Source: Cristatella mucedo (lineage: Eukaryota > Bryozoa > Phylactolaemata > Cristatellidae). Taken from it: DNA of 64,000 nucleotides. This document shows positions 22,855 to 36,500 of the stretch, in pieces; positions within the stretch are counted from its first letter, which is position 1; every line of letters starts with the position of its first letter. The stretch is from the NCBI GenBank assembly GCA_009760855.2, contig WPIO01000009.1:897001-961000 (forward strand), written 5' to 3'. The position numbers and the translations under genes were made by a program. The notes under the pieces were generated by a model. That model worked only from the letters and a program-made list of their open reading frames with translations, ran no database searches and was not told the origin of the DNA.

Positions 22855-24200
22855 CACAACGAACCCATGGCAGCTGAGCTGCCATATCCGACGGCAATAC
22901 AGGCGGAGGAAGCAGGTATGGGACTGCTTCCGACATAGAAGCCGAAAGAGTCAAAGAGCAAATAAGCAAAGTAAGTGCACAGCAGCAGCAGCACTCGGAG
23001 ACAAAGGACAGGAAGCATGTGACGGCACGCAACGGCGATGCGATAGTGGCCTTCGATGAGGCACACGGTGAGAGCGTCGAGGCGACTAAGAGCACCCGTG
23101 AGAGCCACCTCTCGGCGGCAAGTGCAGCGGCGAGAGAGTGTCTTAGCGGCAAAGAGCGGCGAGAGCATCTCGGCGAGGAAGTGCACCCGCACAAACGACT
23201 TGGCGAAAAGCGCAGAGGAGCACCGAGAGTGAGGGTTAGTGGTGAAGCGATACTATCAGATGAAGTGCAGGCGAGAGCGACGTCGATGCGCAGTAGCGAG
23301 CGTCATCGCCGCGCGCGGCGATGCGCAGCATCGAGAGCGCAGCGTTGCGGCGGCGAAGACCAGCAGTGAGAGCGTCGTAGCAGCAGAGAGCAACAGCACG
23401 AGCGCCTCCGTGCAGAAAGTTGAGAAGCACAACCGCGAGATCGACTGGGCGGAACTCCGAGAATGACGAGGCCATAATAATGAGACGGAAGGATCTTCGC
23501 AGGGCCGAGTCAGCTGGCGATGAGCTCATGAAACCGACCGTCGGGACTCGTACGAAGGTGACCTGAGGAAACTGCATGACTGTGGGAGCGGTGTCCCAGT
23601 TTTACCTAAAGGTCGGCAGCATCTATGACCTGCTCCTCGCGAGGAACAGAACTGAGGCGTGCCTCCTGCGAGTGGCTGTCACATAGCCTGCACCCCGGTT
23701 AAGCCGGTCGGAAGCCTTCAATGTTAAAATTTAACACCTGATAGAGCCCGAACGACGTAGTGCAGGACAGGACAGCAACTTGGGCTTCAGGGCCACCGAC
23801 GGAGCAGACAGTAGGTAAGTGCTCGGGGAACTGATGGCAGCACGGTCCAGTCGCGAGGGTCGCCATTCCCAGCCAGTCGGGCAGGACTATGATATCTATT
23901 ATCTATGGAGGAAGGGATGTTGTGTGAGCCTGCTGCTTCTGCTATTGTAACTATTGCAGCACTATTGGCCACTAATGTATGCCCAAATGTATCATGTGGT
24001 TGGGCAATTGACTTGGTGCAGCCTCTGGCCTTTGATGTAAGGATCTTGCCCGTCACAGAGACACTCCTCCATTTACGGTGAGTCAGCCAGCTCGTATATG
24101 TACCAGTTAAGGCGAATAAAGATAGGGTCTCGTTACTGCTCTCATTCGTGCTGTGTCTCCATGAGACTTCACAAGAACAGCCGCCTCTTGAGCCAATGTC
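22855..24200 (+). mobile_element. Gypsy-type LTR-like block
   Basis: The right end (24060-24200) matches the LTR end next to the primer binding site at 16100-16281. The left part (22860-23470) is GC-rich with many GAGAG/CGGCGA modules and a GGAGGAAGC motif. It resembles the reverse complement of 61930-62370, where the same two parts occur in the same relative order. The arrangement suggests a long solo LTR or a truncated element. Frames at 23019-23369 and 22817-23194 overlap on opposite strands and are low-complexity Arg/Ala/Ser-rich translations, probably not proteins. Confidence 0.55.
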
Positions 24201-25179
24201 GTACTACATCCTCTCCCAACTACCTATCGCTATTATCCCCCGGACTCGGATTTATATATATTTCCGAGCAATGTCTCCTAAAATGACCAATTAAAATGAC
24301 CAATTAAGCAGATACGTAGTCGAATTGGTTTAGCAAGTCTCCCGCCATCATAAGTAGGAACTTTAGATAATACATAAGTATTTACATAAGTAGTACTTTG
24401 GCTGTCTCGTACCTGGCGGTTGCAGTAAAGTAAACTCTTTCGCCGCGAGACCTTCAGTAGGAAAATGAGTATTTTACCCCGGCGGCGCAATCAGTGGTTG
24501 GGCCAATTCCTGGTATTCAGGTTTTTCGGAACCTGCAGCCTGACCCAAGTGTGTCGAAGTCTTTCCACGCATCTAGCCTTACAGTTGCAAGTTTTAGGGG
24601 GCTTTCGTTACCAAAACCAACTCCCCATTTCCTACTTGTCTGGAATCTGTCTTGCAAACACCTCGTATGACTCATAAACGTCTTTGGTGCATGCTGAGCC
24701 GGAACTTGCATGTCCGGTCACCTCGTTGCAACTTCCCGTGCAATTCAATAACTTAATACCATAGCCTGGCTAAACTCTTTTATTTCTGTCACTTCGTTCT
24801 CCGAAAGTGTCGACTTTTTTAACCGCTACGGCTTTTAGGCAGTCAAATTCAAATCCATTTTACTAAAACGAATCTTTAATCGGACCGTACGAAGACTTTA
24901 AACCAACTATAACTTCTACGTGCATGCAAAAAATACCTGCCAACGGTGCCTCGAGTTTACTCAACTACGAGGATATAATTGCTAACCGAGTGCTAACGCA
25001 GTCAGTGAATAACCAATGTTTTTCTACATAATCGTCCTGCCAAAAAATGAGCCGCTGCATGCCAAATTGTCGTCTATATACCTTTTTGAAGCTAGCTAGC
25101 TCATGCTGGGTACTTTACTCAAATATCAAAGGACCAAGCATGGGGGAAGCAACTGAACAACTTTATCTTCTACAGTATG
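24201..25179. other. No recognisable feature
   Basis: Between the LTR-like block and a LINE fragment; nothing identifiable. Confidence 0.4.
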
Positions 25180-26335
25180 AGACCCAAACTGATCAGCATC
25201 CCTTGGTAACGAGTCTCATGTCAATTCAGAGTCTCCCGTTGGTTCTGACTGCAATTCAGTGCTTTGCTTTGATCCCTCCAAGGCTTCAAGCACATCAAAT
25301 TTTCTCAACATTCTTGCAGCATGTATTGACGACATCCGAACATAGATGGGAGCAAATTTTCCTAAACAAAACGATGACGAAACTAACTTATTGGTAATGG
25401 GCAAACCCAGTGTGATTCAAAAATTGGAAAGGCTGACGCTCAAAAATGGCTCTGCCAGCAGCTCTCCTGTTGAATCAGCTCGAAATCTAGTTGTCCTATT
25501 CCAAAGTGACCTCTCGTTAGACGACCACATCAGCTCCACAATCAAGTCTACCTACTTTCAGAAACAGAACATTGCTGAAATTCGGGGTTGTTTAGATAAG
25601 GATACATCGCGTCTAAGTTGGTCCATGCATTTGTGACATCCCGTCTTGACTTCTGTAACTCACTGCTTGCTAGCCTGCCGGCATGTACAATCAGGCGATT
25701 ACAGATGGTGCAAAACTCCGCAGCTAGGCTTGTCTGTCGTGAGCGTCGCAGTTACCACATCACACCACTTATCGCCGACCTGCACTGGCTACCAGTAAAG
25801 CAAAGCATCGACTTCAAGGTTTCGTCGCTTGCTTTTAGGTCACTTCATTCTTTGGCTCCAGCCTATCTCTCAGATCTACTCCCCCATTAGGCCAAGCATC
25901 GTACCACCCGCTTTTCGGAATCATACAGTATATCAATACCTCATACAAACCTCAAATCCTCTGGAGACCGTGCATTTAGTTCGTATGCTCCAAAAGCCTG
26001 GAACTCACTCCCGACTTGAGTCACAACATCCCCTGACGTGACCATGTTTAAAAAGAACTTAAAACACACCTATTTAGGACAGTATTTATTGGGTCCCTGT
26101 GATTCGTCCTTCATGTGTTTATGCGTGCTGACACTGTTGATGCTGCCACTAACCACATTTGTATGCTGACCCTGTGCATGTCACCCCTAATCATGTTATT
26201 CCTTTTGTTTGTTTATCAAGCATGATATTACTCACCATTCGATCGTGTTTCCCTTTGCAGTAAATGTAAAGCGCCTAGAAACAAACTGAGTTCTCTGAGG
26301 GCGCTTGATCAAAAGCATTATTATCATTATGTCAG
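25180..26335 (+). mobile_element. LINE family 1 copy, reverse transcriptase C-terminus and 3' end
   Basis: Overlapping frames (25346-25636, 25618-25890) give [71 protein letters not shown] and HWLPVKQ. This is the thumb and C-terminal region of an L2/CR1-like enzyme. A frameshift joins the first two frames. The 3' end carries AAAGCGCCTAGAAACAAACTGAG...TCTGAGGGCGCT and a (TTA)n-type tail near 26325. Confidence 0.9.
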
Positions 26336-27059
26336 CGACGGCTAACTTCCTTTTTTGGCTGCGAGTCACCGTAACAGTTGTCTTCATTCGGTCAGTGATT
26401 GCAAATGATGGGAAAAAACACAGAGCACCCATGACAAATAATTGAAAATTTAATTCCTAGCTAATGTCACCAATGTTCTGACAGCGCGACGCACCCTAGT
26501 TTGTATAGCAACAATAATAATAAAAATAAACTTGATATAGCGCATTGGGAGAAATCAATCAAATCAGTATCTTCGTCGAACCACAGATAGCGAAGATTGT
26601 GGGTCGTGAAAAATTCGCTAAGTGGCTTCACAGAACACAGAAAACGGCTTGCCGCAGTTTTTTCGCAATGGTTCACGGCTTTCAATGGTTCTAGATTACA
26701 ATGATGAAAATAACAACCAGCTAGTGCAAGCTCTCTTAAAGAACTATCTCAAAATAGGATACCAGATATCCCTCAAAGTCCGCATCCGTAACTCTAATTG
26801 GGTAAAACTTAGGAAGAGCATCCAGAAAGAACCTGGGAGCTCATTCTTGGGAGCATTGCAAACACTTTCGATGGGATATGCTGAACGTAGAACGTGTTTC
26901 CCAAAGAATATGAGGGGGTACAAAAAAATTCTTGAGGATTTTGATTAGTTCTAAATTTGCTGATTTTTTTGACAAAGTTTGAACCATGGAATGCATCTAT
27001 GTCAATTTTTCTATCGGAATTTGTTTAGCTCTTTCAAAAACGTTATACGCAGTGCGACA
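26336..27059. other. Unassigned, with one 108-codon plus frame
   Basis: The frame at 26622-26948 follows an in-frame stop and opens with GTG, not ATG. It contains VLDYNDENNNQLVQALLKNYL and WVKLRKSIQKEPGSSFLGAL. Its composition is protein-like (mixed charges, periodic hydrophobics), but I recognise no family and see no splice context. It may be a fragment of an unknown element or chance. Confidence 0.3.
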
Positions 27060-27190
27060 AAAAAGCCAAGAGACTGTCGCTATAGTTTTCAGTTGACAAT
27101 AAAAAATCACCCACTGCAGGTCTCGAACCCACGACCCGAGTCGTGAAGAGCACCTTACCTTCTGGGCTAAAACCCAGTGACATAGCGATG
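27060..27190 (-). mobile_element. tRNA-derived SINE (family II)
   Basis: On the minus strand, CAGAAGGTAAGGTGCTCTTCACG leads to the B box GTGGGTTCGAGACC and the body GCAGTGGGTGATTTTTTATTGTC. It lies downstream of the BIRC6-like gene's poly(A) signal. Confidence 0.75.
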
Positions 27191-27368
27191 TGAACACTGT
27201 GAGTTGAAGCTAAGATCTAATGTCTGTATTTAAATGATTTACCAATGAGCTACAATGAGCTAATTAATTTACATTTTCAAAGTGTCGTGCCAATCGACTA
27301 TACTCTTGAAGCATAAATAATGACAAAAGATTGACTACACAAGGAGAAAAACTAGGTTTCATAGCTTC

Positions 27369-27374
27369 TTTATT
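27369..27374 (-). terminator. Candidate poly(A) signal of BIRC6-like gene 1
   Basis: AATAAA on the minus strand (AATAATAATAAAGAAG context) lies about 160 nt beyond the stop codon at 27530. Confidence 0.55.
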
Positions 27375-27529
27375 ATTATTGGTACAAGCACATGCCTCTG
27401 AAAACGCATCTTAAGGAACGACTTGAAAAAGTATATATTACTATAAGCGTGTAAATCTGGAGCATTTCATGGAATTGAGATCGTGCATACCGTTGTATGT
27501 TCTTCTTCGTCTAGGTCTGTGTAGCCGTG

Positions 27530-27583
27530 TTAGAGGCTTTCCAGCGCTTCATTGACGCCGCTAAGCATCGTGGAAAGTTCACT
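27530..27583 (-). CDS. BIRC6: BIRC6-like gene 1, last coding exon
   Basis: The acceptor is TTATCTTTACAG, followed by 17 codons ([17 protein letters not shown]) and TAA. The phase fits the preceding donor. Vertebrate BIRC6 continues further after its E2 helices, so this protein has a short tail. Confidence 0.75.
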   Translation of the reverse strand, partial: SELSTMLSGVNEALESL

Positions 27584-30500
27584 CTGTAAAGATAACATAT
27601 TTAAAGATTATGCATGACTGCCGAGGCTTCCTGAGCAACGCATTAGTAGTTGTAGTTCCGAGCTGTGCTCCTCGCTTCTGCGGTGATTCAAACGGGCGGG
27701 GTGGGCAAGTTAAAGTTCACGCTCTGTTTGCAATAATTTTCGGTCGAGAGCCGATTAGCTTATAAGCTGAAAAATCCGAAGGGACAGGTCTGCTTCTCTT
27801 AGTAACATCTTACAAGATAAGATGTTTCACGTCTGCTGGCTCTCCAAAAACCGCAATTCAGCCAGTCTTTGATAGAGAAAGACAACGTGCAATTGTTTCG
27901 CACACTAATGCCACTGCTTTAATGTAAATTTCAATGAGAGGTTCAGTTCATAAGCACAGTGCCTTGTTATGAAATGAAATTTAAAATTCTGGTCTGCTTC
28001 CAAAAGTGAAAGGTGTAATGCACAAATACGTTAAAATGTAAGTTAGAACGCTAAATGCACTTGATAAAAAAGGCTAAATAATTTAAATACACAAATCAAA
28101 ACTCACATGCAAACATTCAAGTTTCCACTATCAGCTTGATTTAAACATTTGAAAGTGGAAAGTGTTACTTTGACCACGCTTACAGGCTTGCAATCAATGC
28201 AGCTTTTTCAGAGCTAGCTACGGTTTTCAGGCACCAGCCTCCCCAGTACATAATCCTTTCAATCTACCATTTACTTATCGTATTCGTCCCAGTAAGCCTG
28301 TCTTTTTGATACTTTATGTTGTGCGTACTTAACTGTGCAAGAGTAAGCATCCAATAAAACCCAGAGCTCTCAAGATATGATGGCCCTAAGTGTTTACTTG
28401 CGTGGTTTCGATTGCTTTCCTAAGTGTGTTACTTGTTTGCTTGTTCATGATTTTTGAAGACATTGTGCACTTTGCCATTGTGCACTTTGCCACTTAACCA
28501 TTGGTAATACATTTTCTTGCAAGAATTGCAAAGCATTAGAATCCAAATTTCATCCCGTCAGAGGGCTATCCAAATGACCCAATAACAACATGCTATATAT
28601 ATGAGCATAGGAATGATTTACAGTCTAACAGGATCTTCGCTCGAGCAATTACAGTCACGATGTACATGAAAATTAGTCAACTGATTAAGTGCATAAAAGA
28701 CAATATGGCAACAGCTAGAATCACCAGAGTGGTAAAAATAATCATTGATCTAGTTACAGAATGCGTAATTTAACAAACAGAATGCCGAATGTTCAGGGAA
28801 ACGTTACAAAAAAAGGCAGTGGTTGCCCAACCATTTTGGAGCACTATTTCACAACTCGTTCCCACCTTCATCCACTCTGAAGATGCCTTCGTAATCCAGT
28901 CCTGTATTTGTTCCAATATGGCTTTCTTCTTTAGCCGGAAGTGATTCTTTATGACCTAAAACACAACAGGGTGATAGAGAATGCCATAGCTCAACACAAA
29001 CCATTCAACGCAAATCAGTACTACAAACTCCTATCACTGCCTGCTTGATTCCTGACCTGTAAGAGGCCGGGTTGACTGCATGTTACCAGGCGCGGCATCT
29101 TACAACTAGCAGGCGACATCCTGGTGCTAGTATACACCACCTCTAAGCCATGCAACAGCGAGTTTGCTCCCTTCTGGTGCCTACCCAACGGAGGCCGGGT
29201 TGAGATGATTCGTTGAATAGCCCATAGCTTTCTTCTTGAGGATGGGAGGGGTGGGGTGGGGATGATATCCCAGGCCAACCACTTGAAATCGATGCTTCAA
29301 GATAAACACTGTCCATGCTCGAAAACATGTCAAGCCACGTTGTACAATTTTCAGGCCGATGAAAAATTCCGAACTCGTTTAAAAGGAAGAAGACCTCAAG
29401 GCTGACTGGGACGAGACTGTGTAGGAAACTTTGTTCTTTAAAATGGTCATATTTCATAAGTCTCTGCTTTTAGCCTCTCACCAACAAAGCTATTGATACT
29501 AAATTGCTTTGCTTGGCGATGGGAGCAAAGTCTTAGCTTTAAATTACCTGTAGCACATTATAGCAGATACCCGACGTACTGCTTGAAGGGGCGCTGGTTT
29601 CACACTGTTGCACGAAAGCTCTAAGAGACTTATTCATGTTGGGCCTTTTGCGAAGGTTGCAAGCAAAACAGTGCTAAATATCAAAAGCAACATAAAAATC
29701 GCGTGATATCAAATGAACAATAACAAGAATTCACGAATAAAAGAACTGAGACCTTACTCATTGTAAGGAACGAAAAGCAGGTAATGACGAGGTAAACAAT
29801 TTGGTAGCTAATGCAACTATACATTTACCAAGGCTGCCTCCTGCTTTGCCACGCTGCGATCGCAATTTCTAAAATAGAGACCCGGCCGAATAGAATACCG
29901 CAACTTCTGATTTTGGATCTATTTTGAAAGAGATTTCATATGGGAATTCAAGCATTACACAAACTAGGGCACCCAATGAGTTACTTGCTGAGCGTGGCAC
30001 GTCAAAGCCTGCATCGTCGTGCACCAGGCTTGGCAGCGAAAGGTGACCGCTAAACTTCCATCTGATCTGCCTCTTTGCAGCACAGTCATGTAGCCATAGC
30101 CAGGCCAAAGGCAGAGTCTTTTCCGGTCTTTCGAGTGGCCTCAGATGATAATCCACAATCGAGTAGTGCGGTGTCTCTGTCCAGATATCGTCACCAGCCA
30201 GGAGCTCGGCAGCCAATGCTGGTGGCTCACGGCTCCTAGCATCGGCCTTCTTCTATGGCAGCTCTAGAGGTTCGTCTGTACGTCGGCGAGCCCTCGGTAC
30301 AACACTGCAAAATGTTCCTTAACTGGGGACCAACCTTATTTTTAGCTTTGACTTAAAGTTGGGACGGCAGGCAATAGAATCGCAACACTGGGCAAGCCAA
30401 CTCTTAGAGGGAGCTAAAGCATCGTCGTGTGTGGGACCCTTTTCGACGCCTAACCATAACGTCAAAGAGGCCAAACGTGTACCTTTTAAATTTTGCTCCG

Positions 30501-33500
30501 GACATTTGCACGAATAACTATTTAGAGCCCAACTTCAGGCTCTCAGTATGAGGCTAACAGTCGGTTTTAGAAAGATGCAGTAGACTTCAAAAATAGAGCT
30601 TGAGCGGACGAGCTTCAGACATATAAATCCGGGGTTATATCAATATTTTAGAGGGCTTTAGGGTCCTTGATGGCGGCATGACTTCAATAATAAGATTCGT
30701 GGTACATTGCCAGTAAAACCTGCGATCGTTTTTCTAAAAGTACAAAATTGATTTTATATGCTACCGATCCCAAGAAACTATTTGAGCTGTTAACAATTAA
30801 GGTGGGTTTGGTACATGAGCCTTTGACGTCATTCAACTGAAAAATACTTCATTCGTGTAATAATCCCTATAGTAATAATATAAAATACAATAAATAATAA
30901 ATATAAATAATAATAACAAATAAATAAATCAAAATGATAAATTGATTTATATTTAATTAATAAAAATATATAATAATCCCTAATAGTACTTAATTCAAGC
31001 TCGACAAATCTGCCAAGCAGCAACGATAGCGGAATTGTAATTGCCCTAGTGCTACTAGATCTAACAGCTGCTGTCGACAATATCGATCATGATGTCCTTC
31101 TTCAGCTATGAGACTCAAAACCTTATTGTTAAGCTGGGAGGCTCTGATAATTTGGCCTATCGCATCTTAGTGACAACATAAGTACAATAAACTCGTCAAA
31201 TCCTCGCAACTCATCGGGATATTTCGGCTGCTCATTTAATAAAATAAAAAAATCCTAATCCAAAAAATTAAACGGGCATTTGAGGTGTGTTTTGTCGCAA
31301 GATGCTGAATGAAGCTGTAGGCCATTGTCCGATGAGGATCGAGTGAAGGCTTCATAATGTATGGATACAACAGAAACTCACAAATAGGAAGTGGCAATTC
31401 CATCAGTGGAAGAACTCACTAAGGTGGCGAGTCTTGCCTCGAGGTACTAATATCTAAGTGTCCCTCATTGGCTGGCCCCATAACCAGACTGCTGCTGTAC
31501 ACTACTAGACCTCTTACCACGACCGGTCGACCTCCATGATTGGCTAGCCGCGAAACTCCTGAGAGTTACACGCACAGCGTGCAATAGCAATGGCTGCTAC
31601 CATACTCTGCATGCTGTACACAGGTTGGAGAACGCCACGACACAACCTTCTTCGACGCTACGGCCACTAGCTCTTGGCAGGTAAACAGGATAGGTAGGCG
31701 ACTCCCGACCGGGTAGCACAGTCTACCTAAAGACCAAGGCAGAATGCCAGTGACTCGGAGGTGCTGGCAGCAAGGTCAAACTGCAATAACTACAGCCCTG
31801 GTGGGCGAGACTTGTTGACAGATACTGTCATGGCTCAACGTAACTGCCCACTTCCCCAATAGAATAAGCTCTGGGAAACTGTTTCCGTTCATAAAGCAAC
31901 AATTTGTGTACATTACTGTTTTTACAGTCATTCAGCCTCATTCGGTGAGTACCGGCATAGGTAAATCTAATATTTGCACTCTTAATGCCAAGCTGAACAC
32001 CAATAGCCTTCAACAGGACGCACGTTTTGTGGTGGTGATCAGTTGTGGCGTCCAATAACTGAACCGGGCTAACATAGTTCGTCTAAGAGACTTTGCATAT
32101 TTCAGAAAACCGACTAATAGAATGCCTAAAAAAGAACGGTTTAATAGTGAAGTTTTCTAATCAATTGATCATTGATTACTCACGTCTTTAAATGCAAGGG
32201 AACCTCCTCTGATCTGACCGATTATTGCATGGTTGATCGTACCGAGTTGCACACTATGGCTGTACTGCTTCGAAGCTTCCATAATCCGTGGCAAGTTCTT
32301 CTGAGATTCAAATCCTGGTTCATTGAAATATGGTTCTGACACTAATACGAGCGATTGAATAGACACTAGTACCTGGAAAATTGCAAAATCGCATAGAAAA
32401 AAACAGGTTTGAATAATGACACATAAAAATGATGAGTGCACAAGCCTATTGAGCAGGGCAAGTCAACTCAAAAGTCAGGTCAATTCACACAAACTGCGTA
32501 TTGCAATTATTATAAAAGTGCCCTTGCACAGCATCCTCAGAGAACTTAATCCCGATTTTGGCTCTTTGCATATGCTGGAAAGAAAGCACGATCAAATGAG
32601 CAGTGGTCACTCTTCACACACAATCCATAAAGTCTTGATAATAATAATACATCTGAAATAGCACCCTCAGAGAACTCAATTTCTGTCTTGGCACTTTATT
32701 TTTGCTGCTGTTGAACCACGATCGAATGGTTAGTGGTAGCATGCTAAACGACAACAAGCATATCGTGATTATGAGTGAAATGCACTGGGTCAGCATGCAA
32801 ATATCGTTAGTGTCCGCATGAACAGTGTCAGCTTGTAAAGGTATGTAAATCACATCAATCCACTATATGCTGTGATAAATATATGCTGATTTGCAGTCAT
32901 TGCGTATTACCCGCCAATATCTGATCTGAATCTTCGAAAAAATCTTCTAGATTCCAGGCGAATAGTGTCAGTGCAAGCTTCGAGCATTTTAAAAGTTAAA
33001 TTCATAAAAGGATCGGAATTATCAAAGCGCAGAAAGCTAATCGCTATCTGCATAAAAATTAAAGTCCAGATTGTGCTTAGCGATGATGAGTGCCTAATGA
33101 GTGCAGATTTGGACTAGATTGTACTAGCACATATTATTAGGGAAACAAATAGTTTAATACTCATTTTACGTATGCTGTACAGGATACACTGTCGTACGGC
33201 TAGTGGGAACATTCACGGGGTCAGCGTAATTAATATGAATAGTGGTAGCGTGCAAATCGCCAAAATGTACGTAAGTTTAGTAGTAGCATTCACAATGTCA
33301 GCATGCGTAAGCATACAAAGAACAGGTCACTACGACCCAGCAAATTATCAGAAAGGTGAATTGTTAACTTATTTAAAAGTAGCCGAGTCAGGGAATAACA
33401 CGACGTCAGTAGGGAGTGAAATCCATGCTTTAGGAGCATGCAGACTAAAAACACGATCTCCAAAAGATTTCAGATTCGCTTGAACTATACCTGTACGATT

Positions 33501-36500
33501 TGAGTTAGAAGAGAAGGTGGTACGACGAGGAGCCTGGTTGGAGAGTAGTTGTTCTAGGTAGGCTGGAGCGAGAGAGGGAAGTTATTGAAAAGTGAGTGAC
33601 ACCGCCTTTATAGACGACGAGCTGATTGACAGGACGTCAAGTGAGGTCGGCAGGAAGCGATGGCAACTACAATTCTCACAACAGAAATTTCTGGCTTCAT
33701 AATTTGCACCATCTGTAAACGGTCAATTGCATAATCCGACAAATCTGGAAGTAGTGAATTACACAAGAGGAGCCGGGAAGTTGCCAATGCGTAGACCAAC
33801 TTGGATGTGGTATCCCTGTCTAAACAGATCCAAATTTTTGCAACGGAACATAGCTGAAATTAGGCAGACTTGCCGATGAAGCTGGTGTGGTAGTTAGCTA
33901 TACTGCTAAAGGGGCACCTACATTTTGTTCTTATTCTAACGGAAATATGCTGGCAGAGCCACATTTTAGAAATAAGCTTTGCTATTTCTAAATATCCCAA
34001 AATTTGCCCAAAACTAGTTAGTCGGTATAATCCATCATTTACTGGCCAATGCTGTGAGGTCTGACTCCCCAGATATTAAGGGCTCAGCCGAAAAGTTTTC
34101 AGCCTTCTTTACTGAAAAGATTGTGCACATTCGTGCCTCCAGTAGGCCCCCTTCGACCAAAGCAATCGCCGTTCCTCAACCTGTGACCTTTCTTAAAAGG
34201 TTCTCTGATGTTTTGCCTGCGATTCGGCTGCCTTAATAAGGTCTAGCAAAAAGAGCTCGTCTCCTGAAGACCCTATACCTTCATCTCTGTGGTCTTCACT
34301 TGCAGACCAACTTAGCCCTGTCATAACCAAGATTTTTAATGCTTCTTTGGGAAAAGGGGTCGTCCCCAAGTCCTTCAAATCGGCAATCGTTAGACCTATT
34401 CTTAAAAAGCCTGTATTAGACACAGAGGTCCTATCAAACTATCGTCCAGTTTCCCTTCTTCCGTTCTTATCAATGATTCTTGAAAGAATTGTTGATAAGC
34501 AGCTAGTTGAACATATTGAAAATAATGGAATGTCTGAAACATTTCAATCAGATTTCAAGAGGCAGCACTCTACTGAAACTGCTTTCCTCCGTGTTAACAA
34601 TGACATTCTACGTGGCAACGACGACTGGAATGTCACTGCCTTAGCTCTGCTAGATCTGTCTGCTGAATTCGACACCATCGATCACGAAGTTCTGCTTGAA
34701 CGATTGAGAACAACGATCGGTCTGGCAGACAAGGCGTGGTTTAAATCATACTTGTCTGATCGTGTTCAATCCGTGTCGTGTGGGAGTCAGGTCTTAGACA
34801 TGAGAAGGGTCACTTGTGGAGTCCCTCAGGGGTCTGTACTTGGTCCTTTGCTGTTCTCCTTTTATACGCAACCTCTGGGAAAAGTGATTAAGGCCCATGG
34901 AATAGGATACCACTTCTATGCTGACAATACTCAGTTGTACTTGTCATTTAAACCGTCGGAATCTGCTGCAGCAACTGAGAAACTGAATGCTTGCCTTGCC
35001 GATATTCGATCCTGGATGTCGGAAAACTTCCTGAAATTAAATGACGATAAAGCCAAACTGCTTCTCATAGGACAACCTAAGCGTGTGGCTGGATTAAAAG
35101 GCTTTGCTGTTCTAATAGGTGATGCTATTGTGCGACCTTCACCACGTACTCGTAATCTAGGTGTCGTGTTCGACAGCTGCCTCAAATTCAAAAGCCTCAT
35201 TCAGAAGACTGCCTCTACAGCTAGCCATCACATCCGATCCCTATCCAAGATTAGAAGCTGTCTCCCACAGTGGCTTGTAAAAGATTTAACTAGCTCTTCA
35301 GTTCTGTCTCGGCTTGATTATTGTAATTCCCTTTTGGCTGGGCTACCAAAGAAAGCTATTATGCCACTACAGCAGACTATGAATATGGCTGCAAGGCTGG
35401 TCTTCAAGTCCCAGCGGTTTGAGCACGTGTCACCTTTGCTGAAAGAGCTAGGATGGTTGCCGGTTGAGCAAAGGATACAGAGCAAAGTTCTTACGCTGGC
35501 CCACAAGGCCGGCCACGGCTTGGCTCCTTCGTACCTAGCTGAACTGCTACATCAGTTTCAGCCTGTTCGTGCCCTGAGGTCTTGTGTGGAAAATAAGTTA
35601 GCTGTCCCATTCCTCCACTTAAAGACAGTTGGCGACAGAAGCTTTAGCTCTGCAGGTCCTAGACTGTGGAACTCGCTTCCACAATTCCTACGCAACGACA
35701 TCTACTCTCCAACTGCCGACTGTGGCACATCTTTTTCAGCGGTCCTGAACTGCTACTTCTATGCTAATCACTACCTCAACTGCTCTCCTAACTCTGCTAT
35801 GCTTCCCACTTTCTCTTTGTTGCGTGAGACGAAGTCTTTTGGCTACCGAATGCGTACCGAAAGCCGCTTAGGCTGTGAGTGCGCTATACAAAACTCTCCT
35901 GCGTAACACCCACATGGTCTTTATGACTTTGTGGAGTTACTGACGGAGATACATTACATTACATCGTGCAGAGGTCAGAAAAACACACAGTAAGAAAGTT
36001 TAGTTTGACGTGCTCAGAGTGCTGGGAAGGGTGTGCTAGGAATTGTAAAAGCATATGTACAGCTCTGTGTGTCATCTTCATAAAAGTGACATCCTAGATT
36101 GATCCTGGCAATCACTTCAGCAAGGATATGTGGTGATACTGCTTACGTCGTGAAGAGAAGCCCAACAAACACAAACCCTTGAGATGCATTAGTAGCTCCT
36201 CGGACGATCTCTTTGCACTTACATCAGTACTCTGGAGTCTCCTGCTGTGAATGGATTGAAACCATTGCATTGCAGTGCTAATGACGCCCAGGTGCTTGAG
36301 AAGGACTTGTTTATCCATTGTATTAAACTCTTCCAACAGTTATAGAAAAAGAAGAAGCAGAGATACTCTACCTAAGCTGTCATTCCTGTGAAAGCGGTTA
36401 TACACTGTAATTAATGTTGACTATGTGGAGTAATTAGCTCTGCAATCAGACCGGAACTTACTTGTTAGTTTGAAGTTTCAAAGTAAGAGTTTGGTTGATC

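Noticed and set aside
22817-23577. Set of overlapping frames on both strands around 23 kb
   Set aside because: Explained by GAGAG/CGGCG-rich repeat composition; no frame shows a gag or other protein motif.
23236-23577. CRISPR-like short repeats
   Set aside because: The repeated GAGAGCG modules have no regular spacing and no spacers; the DNA is eukaryotic.
29143-29457. Minus frame first considered as the exon after 32184-32372
   Set aside because: The exon at 28866-28955 matches the BIRC6 helix (VIxxHF) much better and has proper splice sites and phase.
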